Assembly: GCA_920105625.2 (NCBI GenBank)
Contig: OV050030.1
Coordinates: 107,591,216 to 107,655,215, forward strand
DNA length: 64,000 bases
Source: Clusia tigrina
Taxonomy: Eukaryota > Arthropoda > Insecta > Diptera > Clusiidae
Reading direction: 5' to 3'
Within the stretch, counting starts at the first letter, position 1; each line of letters opens with the position of its first letter. The position numbers were made by a program, and so were the translations under genes. The notes beneath the pieces were generated by a model. It was given only the letters and a program-made list of their open reading frames with translations, did not search any database and was not told where the DNA came from. Below are positions 36,348-50,884 of the stretch, one piece after another.

Positions 36348-37861
36348 ATGCGGTTCCAGCAATTAAAAGTGTCACACCTGAAGAGGAGTTGGAACTGCGA
36401 GGACTCTCGACAGCAGGCACTAAGGTAGAGTTGCAGGCGCGGCTACGAGGCGTCATAGAACAACAAAGCCTCAATGTAGAAGACTACCTTTTCTTGGAGG
36501 AATCTTGTGAGGAAGCAAGGATGGCCGGGTTCACGGAGAACATCGGCGACAATGTAACCGAAGTCGAGGATGCACGGGAGAGCAAAGCTACCTCCGGTAG
36601 TGAGCCAACATTGGCGGCCATACTGGCAGCGATGGCGGACCAGGAGCAACGTCAACAGGCAGCAAATTCAGTCTTGATGGAAAAACTGGACGCTGTTTCA
36701 GGATCAATCGCCGGAAGATTGGAAGGAGTTAAAAGGGAGTTGGTTGACGTGAAGACGCGCCTTGATGATTCTGACGACAGGATCTTACGACTGGAGCGGC
36801 GGGTTGAGGACTTGAGTCTAGGCGGCAATAGCGGCGATGGTTACACGGCGCAAGTGCGGGAGGGAGGCAGTATGAAGCTGGAACCGCCGACCTATGACGG
36901 AACTGCTCCCTTCAACATCTTTAAGTTGCAGTTTGAGACAGCGGCCAACGGAAATCGCTGGAACGATACGGAAAAGGCAGCGGCACTAACCGTCACTTTG
37001 AAGGGAGGAGCCGCGGAGGTGCTACAAACTGTCCCTGCGGCATTACGAGGTGATTACACCGCTGTAATGAGTGCGGTAGAACGGAAGTATGGCAGCGAAC
37101 ACATGCTACAGGTTCATTACATGGAGTAAAAGAATCGGAGGCAAGGGCCTGGGGAGACTCTACAGGCATTTGCGGCGGACGTGGATAGATTGGCGCATCT
37201 GGCGTACCCGGAATACACCGCCGAAGTAACGGATAATTTCAAGGCACAGGCGTTCGTCGATGGTATACGCGACCCGCAGTCTAGAATCTCCATACTAACG
37301 GCTCCAAGGAAGGCATTCGCGGAGACCGTCAGTAACGCGAAAACCCATGAAACAGCAATTTCCATGGTTTTATCGGGACACAGGGTGAAGCAGATGGACG
37401 CAGAAGGAGTTAACATATTCGAGACGGTTTGACGGGCAGTTAAATCCATTACGAGCCCCGAACAGGGTAGAACTACGGTGCGACGAGGTACTTTCCGAGG
37501 ACGGTGTTTCGGCTGTGACATAATAGGTCACATGGCACGCGACTGCCGCCAGCGTAAGAAGCGCTCAAGATCACGAACCCCGGAGCGGCAAAGACATTTA
37601 AGGTCAATTCAGGACGAAGATACGCTCCCTAACGAGGGTCATAAGCCGGCTCCCAAATCGAGTGCCCCCGAAGTCTTTATTTCCACATTGTCGAGAAAGC
37701 TGAATAAACTGACTGCGGAGGGAAGGGTAAGCGGGAAACCGCTCACGTTCATTCTGGACACTGGAGCATCGCATTCAATAATCAGAAGTGATCTAGTTGA
37801 CGGGAGATTGCAGCCATTGAAAGGAGTTCGATTAACGACTGCGACTGGGGAAGCTGCGTGA
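36348..37861 (+). pseudogene. SAP-domain gag and protease, right full copy
   Basis: In-frame stops are TAA 37127, TGA 37430 and TGA 37859. Domains as in the left copy: SAP motif near 36390-36450, coiled coil near 36720-36810, CCHC CFGCDIIGHMARDC near 37505-37546, protease DTGAS near 37757. The third stop is CGA in both truncated copies, so it arose in the full-length lineage. Confidence 0.85.
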
Positions 37862-37889
37862 GATAATTGGATCACTTACGCTTGGCAAT

Positions 37890-38939
37890 ATGACGATGAA
37901 GCACGACCTCATACCTGCAGATGTCGTCGACGAGGTTATAATTGGCATCGATATCTTACTGAAGGATGGTATAACACTGGACTTGGAACGGCGCCTCCTG
38001 AAGTATAACAATATGGAACTGGCACTGGAAGTGGGGGACTCTAACGGAGTCAGTATAAGGCGGATTACTGTAAAGCAGCGACACGTTGTCCCACCGAACT
38101 CGGAAGTAGTGGTTTGGGCGGAAGCAATTGGAGATGTTGACGGGAGAAAACTGTGGGCGGTAGAAGCATGTAAAGATGCACCAATCTCTGGAATTTTGGT
38201 TGGAAAAACTCTGGTCGCTCCGAAAGAAGACGGGAAAATGCCAGTGCAAGTATTGAACCCCACAAGTCACCCCAGAATCATAAAGAAAGGGGAAACGATT
38301 GCCCAATGCTCGGAGGTGTCAATGGTCGTAAATTACGATTACGGCGGAATGAAAAACCCTCAGGAAAGTGATCCGGCAAACGTCTCCGCGATGGAAGCCA
38401 GGATACAAGAATGGACCGAGAACCTAACGGGAAGCAAAAGAAAGGAAGCACAACTACTCTTGCGGGAACATTCGTCCATTTTCGCGATCGAACCCAGAGA
38501 TCGTGGCAGGACCACGATAACGAAACATCGGATTGATACAGGGGACTCTAAGCCGATTCGGCAGCCGCCAAGGAGAGTACCGCTTGCCAAACGGGACGAG
38601 GCAACGAGGATGGTTGAAGAAATGCATGAAAACAAGGTGATTGAACCATCTGCAAGTCCCTGGAGCTCCCCAATAGTGATGGTTAAAAAGAAAGATGGAA
38701 GTACGCGGTTTTGTGTTGACTACAGGAAGCTGAATGACGGCACCAGGAAGGACAGCTATCCACTCCCCAGAATCGACGACATATTAGACACACTTTCCGG
38801 TGCCGAATGGTTTTCTAGGCTGGATCTTCAGAGTGGATATTGGCAAGTGGAGATGGACGAAAGGGACAAGGAAAAAAACGGCTTTCAGCGTGGGCCATGG
38901 CTTGTGGCAGTTCCTGGTGATGCCGTTCGGTCTTTGTAA
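37890..38939 (+). pseudogene. gypsy protease end and RT N-terminal half, right arm
   Basis: Mirror of 28395-29444, 349 codons, identical in translation to the left arm. RT motifs are VKKKDGSTRFCVDYRKLN and SRLDLQSGYWQVEMDE. It is shifted at the A run near 38875. Confidence 0.87.
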
Positions 38940-40661
38940 CGCACCGGCAACTTTTGAGCGTCTGATGGAACGCGTTCTGAGTGGACTCCATGGGAAGATA
39001 TGTCTGGTGTACATCGACGATATCATCGTGATGGGTAAAAGTTATGAAGATCACCTGAGGAATCTGCGGACGGTTTTGGAGAGGATAGAAGCGGCCGGCT
39101 TAAAGTTGAACGCGAAGAAGTGCTCTTGGTTTCGGACGGAGATGAACTTCCTCGGTCACGTAATTACGGCCAACAGAGTGCGCACTGATGATGACAAGAT
39201 AAGAGCGGTCAAGGAATGGCCGCGACCGACCAATCTGCAGGATCTGCGAAGCTTCGTCGGGCTATGCACGTACTATCGGCGATTTGTCCCCGCATTCGCG
39301 GACATAGCTGGTAGCCTTCACGAACTGACACGAAAGAACCAGAGATTCGTATGGAATCAGGAGCAGGAAGACGCGTTCCGGCTGTTGAAGGAGAAACTCT
39401 GTTCAGCACCAATCCTGTCGTACCCCGTTCCCGGAGAAAAATTTATACTGGATACAGACCCTAGCGGATCTGGTATAGGGAGTGTTCTTTCACAGGTCAT
39501 CGGCGATGAGGAAAAGGTGATTGCTTTCTTTAGCAAAACACTGTCCAGGTCGAAGAGAAATTACTTTCTGACGAGGAGGGAGCTTTTGGCGGTAGTGGAA
39601 TCAGTTAGACATTTCCATAAATATTTGTACGGGCAGAAATTCCAGCTGAGAACTGATCATGCGGCATTGACATGGTTATTGCGATTTAAGAATCCAGAAG
39701 GTCAGATTGCGCGCTGGATCAAACAACTCCAGAGTTATGATTTCTCTATTGAACATCGCAAGGGAAGACAGCATGTCAATGCGGATGCCCTATCACGCCG
39801 CCCCTGTGCAGCAGAGTGCACACATTGCAGTAAATCCGAACATGGCGAAGCGGTGGTAAATGTCCACCGCCTAGGCGCGCTACCTGATGAGGAGTGGTCT
39901 CTTGACCAAATACGGGCTGACCAGAATCATGACGTTGATTTCGCGGTCCTGATGACAGCTATGGAGCAGGGCAGAAGGCCAACGTGGGAAGAGATAGCAG
40001 GAGAAAGCCCGATAGCGAAGGCGTACTGGGCACAGTGGCAAAGCTTAACGCTGGAAGACGGTTGTCTACTTCGGATCTGGGAGAACGCAGATGGCAAGGC
40101 AACGCGAAGATTGGTTATCGTACCCAAGGACAGAATTCCACAGATATTAAAGGCCTATCATGATGACACGAGTGGAGGGCATTTTGGTGTATCAAAGACG
40201 GTCGAGAAAATCAAGGCGAGGTTTTATTGGATCGGATGCCAGGAGTTAGTGGCAGAATTGGTTCGTACTTGTGATCGTTGCAGCAAGGCGAAGGGACCTC
40301 ACGCTAGAAGCCGTGGAAAGATGCACCAGTATAACGTGGGTGCACCATTTGAGCGGGTAGCAATAGAAGTGGCCGGACCGTTTCCTACTAATGAAGCTGG
40401 TAATAGGTTTCTGCTAGTAGTTGTTGACTACTTCAGCAAGTGGAAGTCTACGCCATCCCGAATCAGGAAGCTAAGACAGTCGCCGGAGCGTTGATTGAAA
40501 ACTGGATATCCCGATTTGGAGTCCCTTTGGAGCTGCACTCGTACCAAAGGAGAAATTTCGAGTCTAGATTGTTTCAGCAACTATGCGCAATGCTGGGGAT
40601 AAAAAAAAACACGCACAACGCCGCTTCATCCGCAGTCAGACGGTATGGTCGAGCGTTTTAA
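38800..40661 (+). pseudogene. gypsy RT, RNase H and integrase core, right arm
   Basis: Frames 38800-40494 and 40440-40661. YIDD catalytic box, RNase H, zinc motif and integrase core with the E and Y substitutions described for the left arm. One private change (E to D) lies in the RT connection and one amino-acid difference in the antisense frame nearby, so the arms are not exact copies. Confidence 0.87.
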
Positions 40662-41181
40662 TCGCACGATAGTGGAACATCTCCGAAAGGTTGTAGACGG
40701 TCATCAGAGCGACTGGGATCAGCACATCGCAACGCTCTTATTGGCCTATAGATCCGCAGTACACGACACAACGACGTATTCCCCGGCGAAGGTGCTCTTC
40801 GGCTCGGATCCGAGGCTGCCAGCGGATCTACAGTTTGGCGTAAATTCTACAGAGCAGCTTGGAGTAGACGAATTCGTAGCTAGAAAACGAAGGGAGTTGG
40901 ACGAAATCCATCAGCTCGTAAGAGACAGCACCCTCCTAAGGAGCAACAAGATGAAAGCAAGGTACGATCTGCGAGCAAACTCCAAGGGCTTCGAGGAAGG
41001 CGACTTGATTCTGCTCTACAACCCACAACGGAAGAAAGGGTTGTCCCCAAAGTTACAAACTCAATGGGAGGGACAATACATAGTCATAAAAAGGATCAAT
41101 GACGTGGTGTACAGGATTCGAAAGCACCCAGGAAACAGAGGGAAACTCAAAGTAGTGCATCTGGACAGATTGTCGGTTTAG
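40645..41181 (+). pseudogene. gypsy integrase C-terminal part, right arm
   Basis: 178 codons, the same as 26153-26689, ending LKVVHLDRLSV just ahead of the purine tract and LTR. Confidence 0.85.
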
Positions 41182-41228
41182 GAGATAAACGTTATTGTTC
41201 GGGACGAACAAATCTAGGTGGAAGGTAG

Positions 41229-41455
41229 TGTTACAAAGTAGCACTTGCTGCCACAGCACAATATTTGTATAAGTAGGCTGTGCAGCAGAAAATATAGTTA
41301 AGCATAGTTAAATAGTTTTAAGAAGTATTGAAAAAGTAGCTCGACTGGCAGTGGATTTTATTATCGTAATAAAATCCTATCTTTTCGACTTGAGTTTATT
41401 AGTGCTTATTACGCAATCCAGAGGTCGGACCAACCAGGCCCGTAAAAACGTAACA
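41229..41455 (+). repeat. 3' LTR (227 bp), right arm
   Basis: TGTTAC...GTAACA, intact. The outer edge is followed by ATATATTTA and a (TA)n tract, then an inverted LTR terminus at 41657-41675. Confidence 0.92.
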
Positions 41456-41753
<298 letters not shown>

Positions 41754-42610
41754 AAGGGTTTTCAAAAGAAACGCTACAAAAGTAAATCGATAGTGACAGC
41801 AAACGACGCCATTTTTTTCCGCTCTTTTGACATTTCTCTTCAGTAAGGTTTGCCATTTCATCGTGCAAAGATATACGAGCCAACAACGAGTCGAAATTAT
41901 TAAAATTTACTACCGAAATTCGGAGTCAGTCGCCTCAACTTCCAGCGCTACGTCCAATTTATGATGAGGCTCATTTCTGGCTGAATGGCTTCGTCAATAA
42001 GCAAAATATGCGTTATTGGTTAGACAGCAATCCACACGTACTCCATGAGTCATCATTGCATCCCGAAAAAATTACGGTTTGGTGCGGTTTATGATCCGGC
42101 GGCGTCATTGGGCCGTACTTCTTCCGTGGTGATCAAGACCGGCACATTACTGTGAATGCGAATCGCTACCGTTCAATGATAACCGAATATTTTTGGCCCC
42201 AATTGGATAATATGGACTTGGAGGACATGTGGTTCCAACAGGACTGCGCCACAAGCCACACAGCGAATGCCACAATCTATTTACTGTAAACCAAGTTTGG
42301 TGAACGTGTTATCTCACGAAATGGCCCAGTCGATTGGCCGCCTCGGTCGTGCGATTTGACGCCGTTAGATTATTTCCTGTGGGGCTACGTCAAGTCTATG
42401 GTATATGCCAACAAGCCAGCGACGATTGATGAACTCCGTATGAATATCGAACGTGAAATTGCAGCAGTATCGGCCGATTTATGCTTGAAAACCGTTGAAA
42501 ATTGGGTTCAGCGCCTGGATTTCTGCAAGCGTGCCCGTGGTGGCCATGCAAAAGAAATCGAGTTCCATACATAATGGCATCGAATGTACTTTCACAGGAA
42601 TAAAGAATTT
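41754..42610 (+). mobile_element. DD41D mariner, internally deleted, right-arm copy
   Basis: Mirror of 24798-25655. On the plus strand the N-terminal segment (QQRVEIIKIYYRN, about 41880-41920) runs within a few codons into DEAHFWLNGF (about 41962). Roughly a hundred codons of linker before the first catalytic aspartate are thus deleted. In-frame stops occur near 42090 and 42287. The C-terminal 72 codons (42356-42574) are open. Confidence 0.75.
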
Positions 42611-44007
42611 AATTTTTTATTGTTTCATATTTACTATTGTCTGAAAGAATTCCTCTATCTGTACATTTATGTCCCAAAAATACAGTTTCCTGTGAAAAGA
42701 ATGTACACTTTTCAGGTTGCAACTTCAGATAATACTTTCTGCATGTCAAAAATACGTCTTGTAAATTCCGAAACATATGTTTTTCTGAGCATCCTATTAC
42801 AATAAGATCATCCATGTACAGGAAAGCTTGGTCAGGCTTTAGTCCCAAAAATGCTAAATGAATCATCCTCTGAAAGGAGTTGGGTGCTATCTTTAATCCG
42901 AAAGGAAGTCTCTTGATTTGTTGAGAATGAAGTGATATCTCTAGATTCCTCTGAGAGTTCAATCTGATGAAAACCTGACATCAAATCCAAACATGAAAAA
43001 TACTTAGCACGACCTAGTTGATCCAGTATATCATCTATACGTGGGAGAGGAAACTTATCTGCTAATAGTTTCTTGTTTACCTGACGATAATCAATCACCA
43101 AACGCCATTTTTTAGCAGTTTCACCTGGCAATGATTTTTTGGGTACCAGTAGCAGAGGGCTATTATATTCTGATACCGATGGTTCTAAAATGCCATCATT
43201 TTTTAGTTTTCCCACTTGTCTATTGATTTCAGTTTTTTTAGTTTCTGGAATTCTATAATTTTTAATATATACCGGGCTATTATCACTTAGTCTGAGTTTT
43301 TGTTTGTGAAAGTTATTCGTTGTTATTTTATCGGATTCCAACGCAAAAATGTCACTAAACTCTTCATATAATTTAGTTAGATCCTTCTTTACAAAGTTGG
43401 GAAAATTTTTAGATAATTTATTAAGAATAAGATTTTTCCTTTCATTATTGAGTTCTGTATTTTTGCAATTTTTGAGATTGATATCATAATTATCTAATCT
43501 TTCAGTTTTGATGGATTTATTTTCCAGCAAACCATTATTTTCAGTCGTGTTTACTATTCTTACATGGCAATGAGATTTAGAAAGTATGGAATTTGCTATA
43601 AAAATGCCATTTGAAAGTTCTTGTGTAGGTACAAACAAATCTTCATTCAAGTTTTCAACGTCTATTTTTCTAATAACTTCTGCTCTGGCTGGCAATGAAA
43701 TTGAATTTTTCATAGGAGATGGGTTTAAAGCTAGTGAAACTGTTTGAGATCCAACATTTAAGTTGAAAGAACTTGTACTCTTGAAATGTATGTATGCAGT
43801 TAAAATTTTTTACCAGTAAATTTCCGGTAACTGTTCCTATTGATTCAATTATTCCCTCTCCTATTCCTCTAATTTTGCAGCCATTATCCGATATTATTTG
43901 TACATACTTAAATACCATGTTTCCTTTGATGAGCGAAATATCTGCTCCTGTATCGACTAAAAAAGATACTGGGTTTTTTGTGAAAGTGGTGTGGAAAGTT
44001 ATGTAGC
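42611..44007 (-). pseudogene. 412-like protease and RT, right arm
   Basis: Mirror of 23401-24797. Protease FLVDTGADISLIK, RT frame 43713-42832 and the continuation 42962-42609 with FLYMDDLIVIG. It shares the left-arm lesions. Confidence 0.87.
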
Positions 44008-44978
44008 AACAAATCTTCCACGTAACCGTCAAATCTTCCACGGCCTCTACCACCACGAGAAGAATTTCTGTATGAACTGGCAAAGAAAATATCTGAAGTG
44101 CTACTACTATCTTCCGATGCACTGACATTTTTGTGATAGCATCCCCCAAAGATGGAAATTGACCTGCTTGCATAATAATTTTTGTCCTTTCGTTAGTTGA
44201 ATTTTTTATTAGAGACTTTACTGCCGTCTGTGTAGCATATTTCGATGCCGTTTCAGATGGCAACCCTTAGTTAGTTATTTCCTCAACTTCTTTCGCAACT
44301 GTATTGGGATTTTTCTTTTGCTGCTTTACATTCATAAGCTTTGCAGAAAGTGCTTCTGTAGTATCACCTTTTATTGAAATTCTTAGTTTGTTTATAACCT
44401 GATCTATTGTAGTTTCATTGGTTATGATATTTCTAGCAGTACCTTTTAGCTTTGTTTTCATCAGAGTAATAGCAACAGTCTCATGCGTGTCGGTTATCAG
44501 TTGTACCAACTGCAACGCATCCAAAAAACTACGCAAATTTTCTGACCTACCATCAAATTCTGGTAAGAGCTTTGCTGCACTTGTAAGAAAGTCAGTCACT
44601 GCTTGAGACATTTTTACTTTTTCTGCTCGTAACTCCGGGTAAAGTGTCGCGGTATCCAAGTCTTAGTCCGAATCTGTACCTTCTTGTAATTCTAATTTTA
44701 AGTCAAAATATTCTAATTGAAAACCTTGCAAGAATACCATCAAGTCGAGTTTTAAGCTTTGAAAAAATCTTTTCGAAAGAAACTAAATGTCCCGGCGCTA
44801 ATTTTTCAAAATAATCTTTATAGAGTGTCACCAAACTATTATGTTGGTTAACTAAATTAATGATGTGCTTGTGTGCTGTTTCCCTTTTTGGTAAATTTTC
44901 TCTATTCAAACATTTAAAAGACCTATCAAATTCATTCTTTATATCATTAATTTGTTGAAGTAATGCAGTCCACGACAT
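44008..44978 (-). pseudogene. 412-like gag, right arm
   Basis: Mirror of 22430-23400, with ATG at 44976-44978 and breaks near 44703 and 44267. The Asn/Arg-Gly-rich C-terminus is absent. Confidence 0.82.
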
Positions 44979-45086
44979 TAGTATATATATACTCGTATAT
45001 TTTTTCCTAATTTTTATAATTTATAATTATTAATTATAATTTCCTAATTTTTCTTATGATAACTTTGATAATATAAGGAACTTATC

Positions 45087-45693
45087 TTAACTTTTACTTT
45101 CTGGTGCCATAAGTATTTGCATTAACCCCTCCGTTGACTCGATTCTGCCTTGTTCTTCCTTTACCTCTGACAATAGCTCGTTTCCGAAATGAAGAACGAT
45201 GTCGTATTGTACACAGTCTTCCACTGTTGTAATATAGTTATAGTTTTTCCTGCTGCTATTGCTGTTCATGTTGCTGTTATTACTACCACAGCCCCCGTCC
45301 ATGATTCGTGAGATGTTGGCGCCTCAAGGCAAGGAGGCACTTCTTCAATATTGCTTAGAGACGTACTTTTTTTTTTAATTTGTGACACTTTTTTTTTACT
45401 GTTCTATATTAAATTCGCTGTGCGCTTGTTGCCTGTCGAAGTCTATTTTTAATGTAGTTTTTAATTATTATGAACGCGACGAATAAAGTAACTAACCCTA
45501 CTAGGCTTATTGCCCAGTAATTGGTTTCATTTTCCTGATGTTCGTTTGTCACAGGTACAGGCGTGTAGTGCACAATATCTTTTTTCTCAGTTTTTTCGTT
45601 TCTCACTATCTGACCAATTTCTTCATTTTGTATTTTTAATGCTATGCATTTTTCACTTGCATAGATTGTCTCTTCCGATACTAAACTTTATAA
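45087..45693 (-). CDS. 412-like leader small frames, right arm
   Basis: Mirror of the two leader frames: the membrane-segment frame (45693-45409, ATG at 45606) and the Asn/Ser-rich 71-codon frame (45302-45087). Both remain open in both arms, but with so few arm differences this says little about selection. Confidence 0.35.
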
Positions 45694-46048
45694 TGTTTTT
45701 CAATTGTTCGAAAACGTGGATCGCCATTAATGTCTCACTCTATGCGCAAATAAAACTCAGTTACACGTCCCGAGAATGATCGAATTGAATGTGTCTTTAA
45801 TTGAATTACTGAAATTACTTTATAACATAAAAGTGTAGACTTAGTTAAAATTTATAAATGACTTAATGAATTAGGAATTGAAAGCTTGGCTTGACATTTT
45901 TAGAAATTGTACCGGACAGTAATTTGAGCCAATGCAAGAAGTTGTCGTAACAACGAAAAGTGAAGCATGGCAGAGAACGCAAATGCTCTACTAGCCCATT
46001 AATAAATTTACGTCAACAAATTCTTTAGAATTTTTTTGTAACGCCGAA

Positions 46049-46805
46049 GAGAAATAAACCTATACAACCTGACCAAAAAAAAAATAAATTTTAAGGATCA
46101 ACCTATTGTCACCTAACCGCAGCGGCTATTCAGCCCCGATGCTGCTTCTTCTGCATGACTGGCGCAAAAGCGCCCACACGGCCACCGAAGAAAAGTCGAC
46201 ATAATGTACTTAATTACTAAAGTATCCTAAAATAAGCATACTCACCAATATTCTTGCTCCCTCCATTGAACTCCTTTGGGTTGGTTATCCTAATGGTCCT
46301 TCGAAGTGGTTTCCCGTTGGTGGATTCCCGCGTAGGAGTGCTCTTTTCCTGGCACTCGACTTTGGATCCTACCGGCGGCGCCAATTGTTGTGTTTTCCTT
46401 GCGTTGGCCGGTGCAATGCGCCCTGCAGTTGTCTGACACCTTTAAATACTTGTCGACTGCGGCGAAAAAAACAGCACACAACGTTTCGCTTTCAGAAATA
46501 TACAACTCGCTTTATTCTTAATACACTCTTATTTAAATTCTTAATTCTAGTTGAATAATCATTTTTATAACCTACTTAGGTGTTCCAATTACACAGGTGT
46601 TGACCAAACAATTATTGAATGACCCAGTTCATATAAAATGCCAATGGTGCATTTTAGCCCTAGTTTGTGTATCACTGAGTAATTGTAACACTTGTGAAAT
46701 TCATATGTGTAATATTAATTATAGCTACAACCGGTCGATAAGCTACTTGGGTTGTGTCGCGAGTCAACTACTCGTAGGTAGTCGTATCTTGACTCGCAAC
46801 TGACT
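46049..46805 (-). mobile_element. gypsy-type LTR with leader, right arm
   Basis: Mirror of 20603-21359: LTR 46384-46805, primer site from 46383 downward, leader to 46049. Confidence 0.5.
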
Positions 46806-46829
46806 TAATTTTTTTGAGTTCCGGTGCAA

Positions 46830-47318
46830 TTACACAACCTCGATAGTTTGTTGGATGGGACTCTCCACAATTGCAAACATTTCGAGAGGCTGATTAGTCT
46901 TCCGCTTTAGATTATTTATGGCGCTAACTGCTTTTAGATCTTGTGCTTTCAAATCATTTACGATTGATTCCTGGTCACACGAATGACGAAGATTCTTAGC
47001 GATGACTTTTATTGGTCTGGTTTGCTTGTCTTCGTAGCTAAACACAGGGATGTTTTTGTTCGTAAGAATTATTGTTACCGTCCGGTAGTCGCATGAGTCA
47101 AAGAAATTTACTCTAAAAGTACCGTTATTTAAAATTTCGACAAAAAATTCTTTTTTATTGTTGTGATAAGCATAGAATGCAGTTTTTTAAAATCGTTAGT
47201 ATTATTAATAACAATTGCTGGTAGTCGAAGCATTTATTAACAATTGCAGATTTATTCGATTTTGTTTTAATAACATTTGGAATATAAACATTCAGAATAC
47301 TTTGTGTGATCACTACAG
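46830..47318 (-). pseudogene. Jockey-clade LINE ORF1 fragment, right arm
   Basis: Mirror of 20090-20578, with the same pre-zinc-knuckle region and stops. One base near 46651, outside the fragment, differs between arms. Confidence 0.7.
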
Positions 47319-47429
47319 GAGCGGATTCAGCTCTCCTTTTTTCCGGATTTTTTTTAAGGATCCAGGTGAACAATCATAACCAGAAAAATGGACAAAATTT
47401 ATATAAATTTACGTATCTGAAAATTTCCC

Positions 47430-48084
<655 letters not shown>

Positions 48085-50884
48085 TGCAATCTATGATTCA
48101 AGAGCTTGTACATAACCAAAACTTACTTATGAAAACTCTACTTTCACAAAAATGAATGTTCTAAAAATATGTCACTGGAATGCTAACGGTATTAACCAAC
48201 ACAAAATTGAATTAAAAATTTTTCTAGACAGTAACAGCATAGACATCATGCTTATCTCAGAAACACATTTAACTGTAAAATATAACTTCAAACTAGCAGG
48301 CTATAATTTTTACTCAACAAACCACCCACAAGGAAAAGGTTATGGTGGTACGGGAATTCTAATTAAGTCTCGATTAAAGCATTACTTTCTGGAATCCTAT
48401 GCAAAAAAAACATCCATTCTACTTCCATCTCTTTACAGTGTTGGGGTGAGCCAATAGTAATTTCATCAGTCTATTGTCCTCCTAGGTTTCCTATTTCCAC
48501 AACAGATTTTGTTTCTTTCTTTAAATCGCTCGGTAACAAATTTCTCTCTGCCGGAGACTTCAATTCTAAACATACCTACTGGGGCTCACGGTTAATCAAC
48601 CCTCTCGGAATGGTCTAGACTTTGTATCATCTGGTGTTTCTTGGAAACCGAGCCCTGTTTCGACTTATCATCCGATCACTCACCGGTGATAATATATTTA
48701 AAAAAAATACCAGGGTTCATTGAAAAAACAATAAAACTGACCTCCAAGAACACAAACTGGCTCAAATATCGCAAATATATTAGTACCCACGTGTGCGTTA
48801 AAACAAAACTTAAGAGTGGAGAGGACATTGAATCAGCGACGCAGGCTCTTGGTTCAATAATAAAAGCAGCTGCTATTAGTGCCACGCCCGCACAAAACTC
48901 AACTAAAACTAACGAGAGACACACTACGTCACACTATGTGGAATGCCTCGTTAGAGAAAAGAGGAGATTAAGGCGTGAATGGCAAAAATACAGATCTCCA
49001 GCACTAAGAGTAAAATTAAAGTCATTACAAAATCAGCTGAAAAACACTCTACGGGAGGAAAAGGAAGAAAACCTTAATAAGTACCTTGAAGATTTGGCTC
49101 CTCTCAAAGTCACCAATTACTCACTCTGGAGAATGGTTAAAACACCGAAGGATAGTGAATCGCCTCTAAGACAAAGCGATGGAACTTGGGCAAAAACAGA
49201 AGAAGAAAAAGGCAACTTCTTTGCAGCCCATCTGAGGTCAGTATTTCAACCTAACCCGCCGACCTGCAACAACACTAGCATACAGAACTTTTCAATTACG
49301 AAGTCAGCAGTACCAATTCATTTCAAACCAAAGGAAGTTATACGGGTATGTACAACGAGTCTAAACCCAAAAAAGGCACCTGGTTGTGACCTAATTACCA
49401 ATAAAATGGTAAGTGCCGTTGCCGTTGCCGCAAATAGCTCTAATACATCTCACACACATTTTTAACGCAATACTCCGTCTGGGCTACTTCCCTACAACAT
49501 GGAAAACATCGGAAATAATAATGATTCCAAAACCCGGAAAAGACCCTACTCAGGTATCTTCTTATCGGCCCATAAGTCTCCTGCCAACGCTCTCTAAAAC
49601 GCTCGAACGCTTATTGCTGGAAAAATTAGCACCAAAGCTCGATTTAATCATTCCTCACCACCAATTTGGTTTCCGCAAACATCATGGAACTATTGAGCAG
49701 GTGCACCGTATTGCCTCTGAAATAAGGCGAGCATTTGAACAGAGGATGTACTGCTCCTGAATATTCCTAGACGTTGCACAAGCCTTTGACAAAGTCTGGC
49801 ACGAAGGACTTATATATAAAATTAAAAAACTTCTGCCAAATAAGATTCTGGAGTCATATTTAACAAATCGCAAATTTAGGGTTAAATATAAAGAATTTGT
49901 AACGCCAGACTTTGAAATTATGGCTGGAGTACCACAAGGTAGTGTGCTTGGACCTATGCTTTCCACTCTGTACACTTCCGATCTGCCAACGGATAAAAAC
50001 CTCGTTACCTCGACTTTCGCTGACGACACAGCTATCCTGAGCTCTCACCTAAATCCACGGATAGCCTCCCGGGATTTAGAGGAACACCTTAAAACAATAG
50101 AAAGTTGGCTAGCAGATTAGCGCATCAAAGTAAATGAGCAAAAAAGTGTACATGTGACATTTACTCTTAAGCCCAGTTCTTGTCCAGCAGTCTCCTTAAA
50201 TGGCATTGTAATCCCGCAAGCAACAGAGGTTAAATACTTAGGAGTGCATTTTGACCGATGGCTCACCTGGAAAAAACATATAGAAGCCAAGAAAATGCAA
50301 ATGAAACTCAAGGCAAGTTCCTTGTATTGGCTTACCAATCGAAAATCAAAACTGCGCTTCGAGTATAAAGTACTTATATACAAGGCTGTAATTAAACCGA
50401 TTTGCACTTATGGTATTCAGATATGGGGCACTACTAGTGCATCAAACTTGCAAATAATTCAAAGGGCTCAATCGAAAATTCTGAGAACGATCAGCGGCGC
50501 TCCATGGTTCGTCAGAAACGAAAATATTCACCGCGACCTTAATATAGCACCCGTTGAAGAAGAACTAGCAGTTTTAAAAACAAAATACCAATTCAAACTT
50601 CAGTGTCATCCTAACGAACTAGCAAGGAATCTGCTTTATAGGATGAATACATCTCGACTTAAAAGGCCACTTTTTTTTAAAAAAATAGAGTTTCTTTATA
50701 TTAATATTTTTATATTTATTTTTTTTTTCTACATAATTTATATAATACTTGAACTAAAATTGCTCTAAGCACTGGCGCGGAGCATCAATTTATTTATTAG
50801 TTGTAAGCTTTGTAAAATTATTGTTGGTTTCGATTGAAAAGATGCAATAAATAAATCCATGTTGAATTATAAAAAAAAAAAAAC
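48085..50884 (+). mobile_element. Jockey-clade LINE, 5'-truncated by rearrangement
   Basis: It starts in the last 18 codons of ORF1 (MIQELVHNQNLLMKTLL), carries all of ORF2 and ends in a poly-A run (about 50866-50884), followed by 412-like pol on the other strand. It is the reverse complement of 56644-59445. The junction with gag has a TGCA/CAGTG microhomology rather than the usual ragged LINE 5' end. Confidence 0.88.
48152..50768 (+). pseudogene. LINE ORF2 (endonuclease and RT), broken, left copy
   Basis: Endonuclease N-part (ICHWNANGINQHKIELK, LISETHL), frameshift near 48440, a deletion near 48605, then the DLSSDHSPV motif (about 48659). RT motifs: PKPGKDPTQVSSYRPISLLP, HHQFGFRKHHGTIEQVHR, an in-frame TGA (49758), LDVAQAFDKVWHEG, GVPQGSVLGP and FADDTAIL. 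A TAG at 50118 (LAD-stop-RIKV) is private to this copy; the mirror copy has TGG. The C-terminus is PWFVRNENIHRDLNIAPVEE. Confidence 0.87.

Larger units (their letters stand above)
36124..41455 (+). mobile_element. SAP-gag gypsy element, full length, right-arm copy
   Basis: Mirror of 25879-31210: truncated 5' LTR 36124-36306, primer site 36307-36325, gag-protease 36348-37861, pol 37890-41181, purine tract 41216-41228, intact LTR 41229-41455. It shares all frame lesions with the left copy. It differs from it at a few bases, for example G for E in the capsid-like TLK-GAAEV site and D for E in NLQ-LRSFVGL. Confidence 0.9.
42611..46048 (-). mobile_element. 412/mdg1-like element, copy 3: 5' half, right arm
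   Basis: Mirror of 21360-24797: RT 42609-43713 region, protease near 43925-43960, gag 44010-44978, leader frames 45087-45302 and 45409-45693, primer site ending 45726, partial LTR 45727-46048. The same 17-bp RT deletion and gag breaks are present, plus one E-to-G change in the leader frame. Confidence 0.85.
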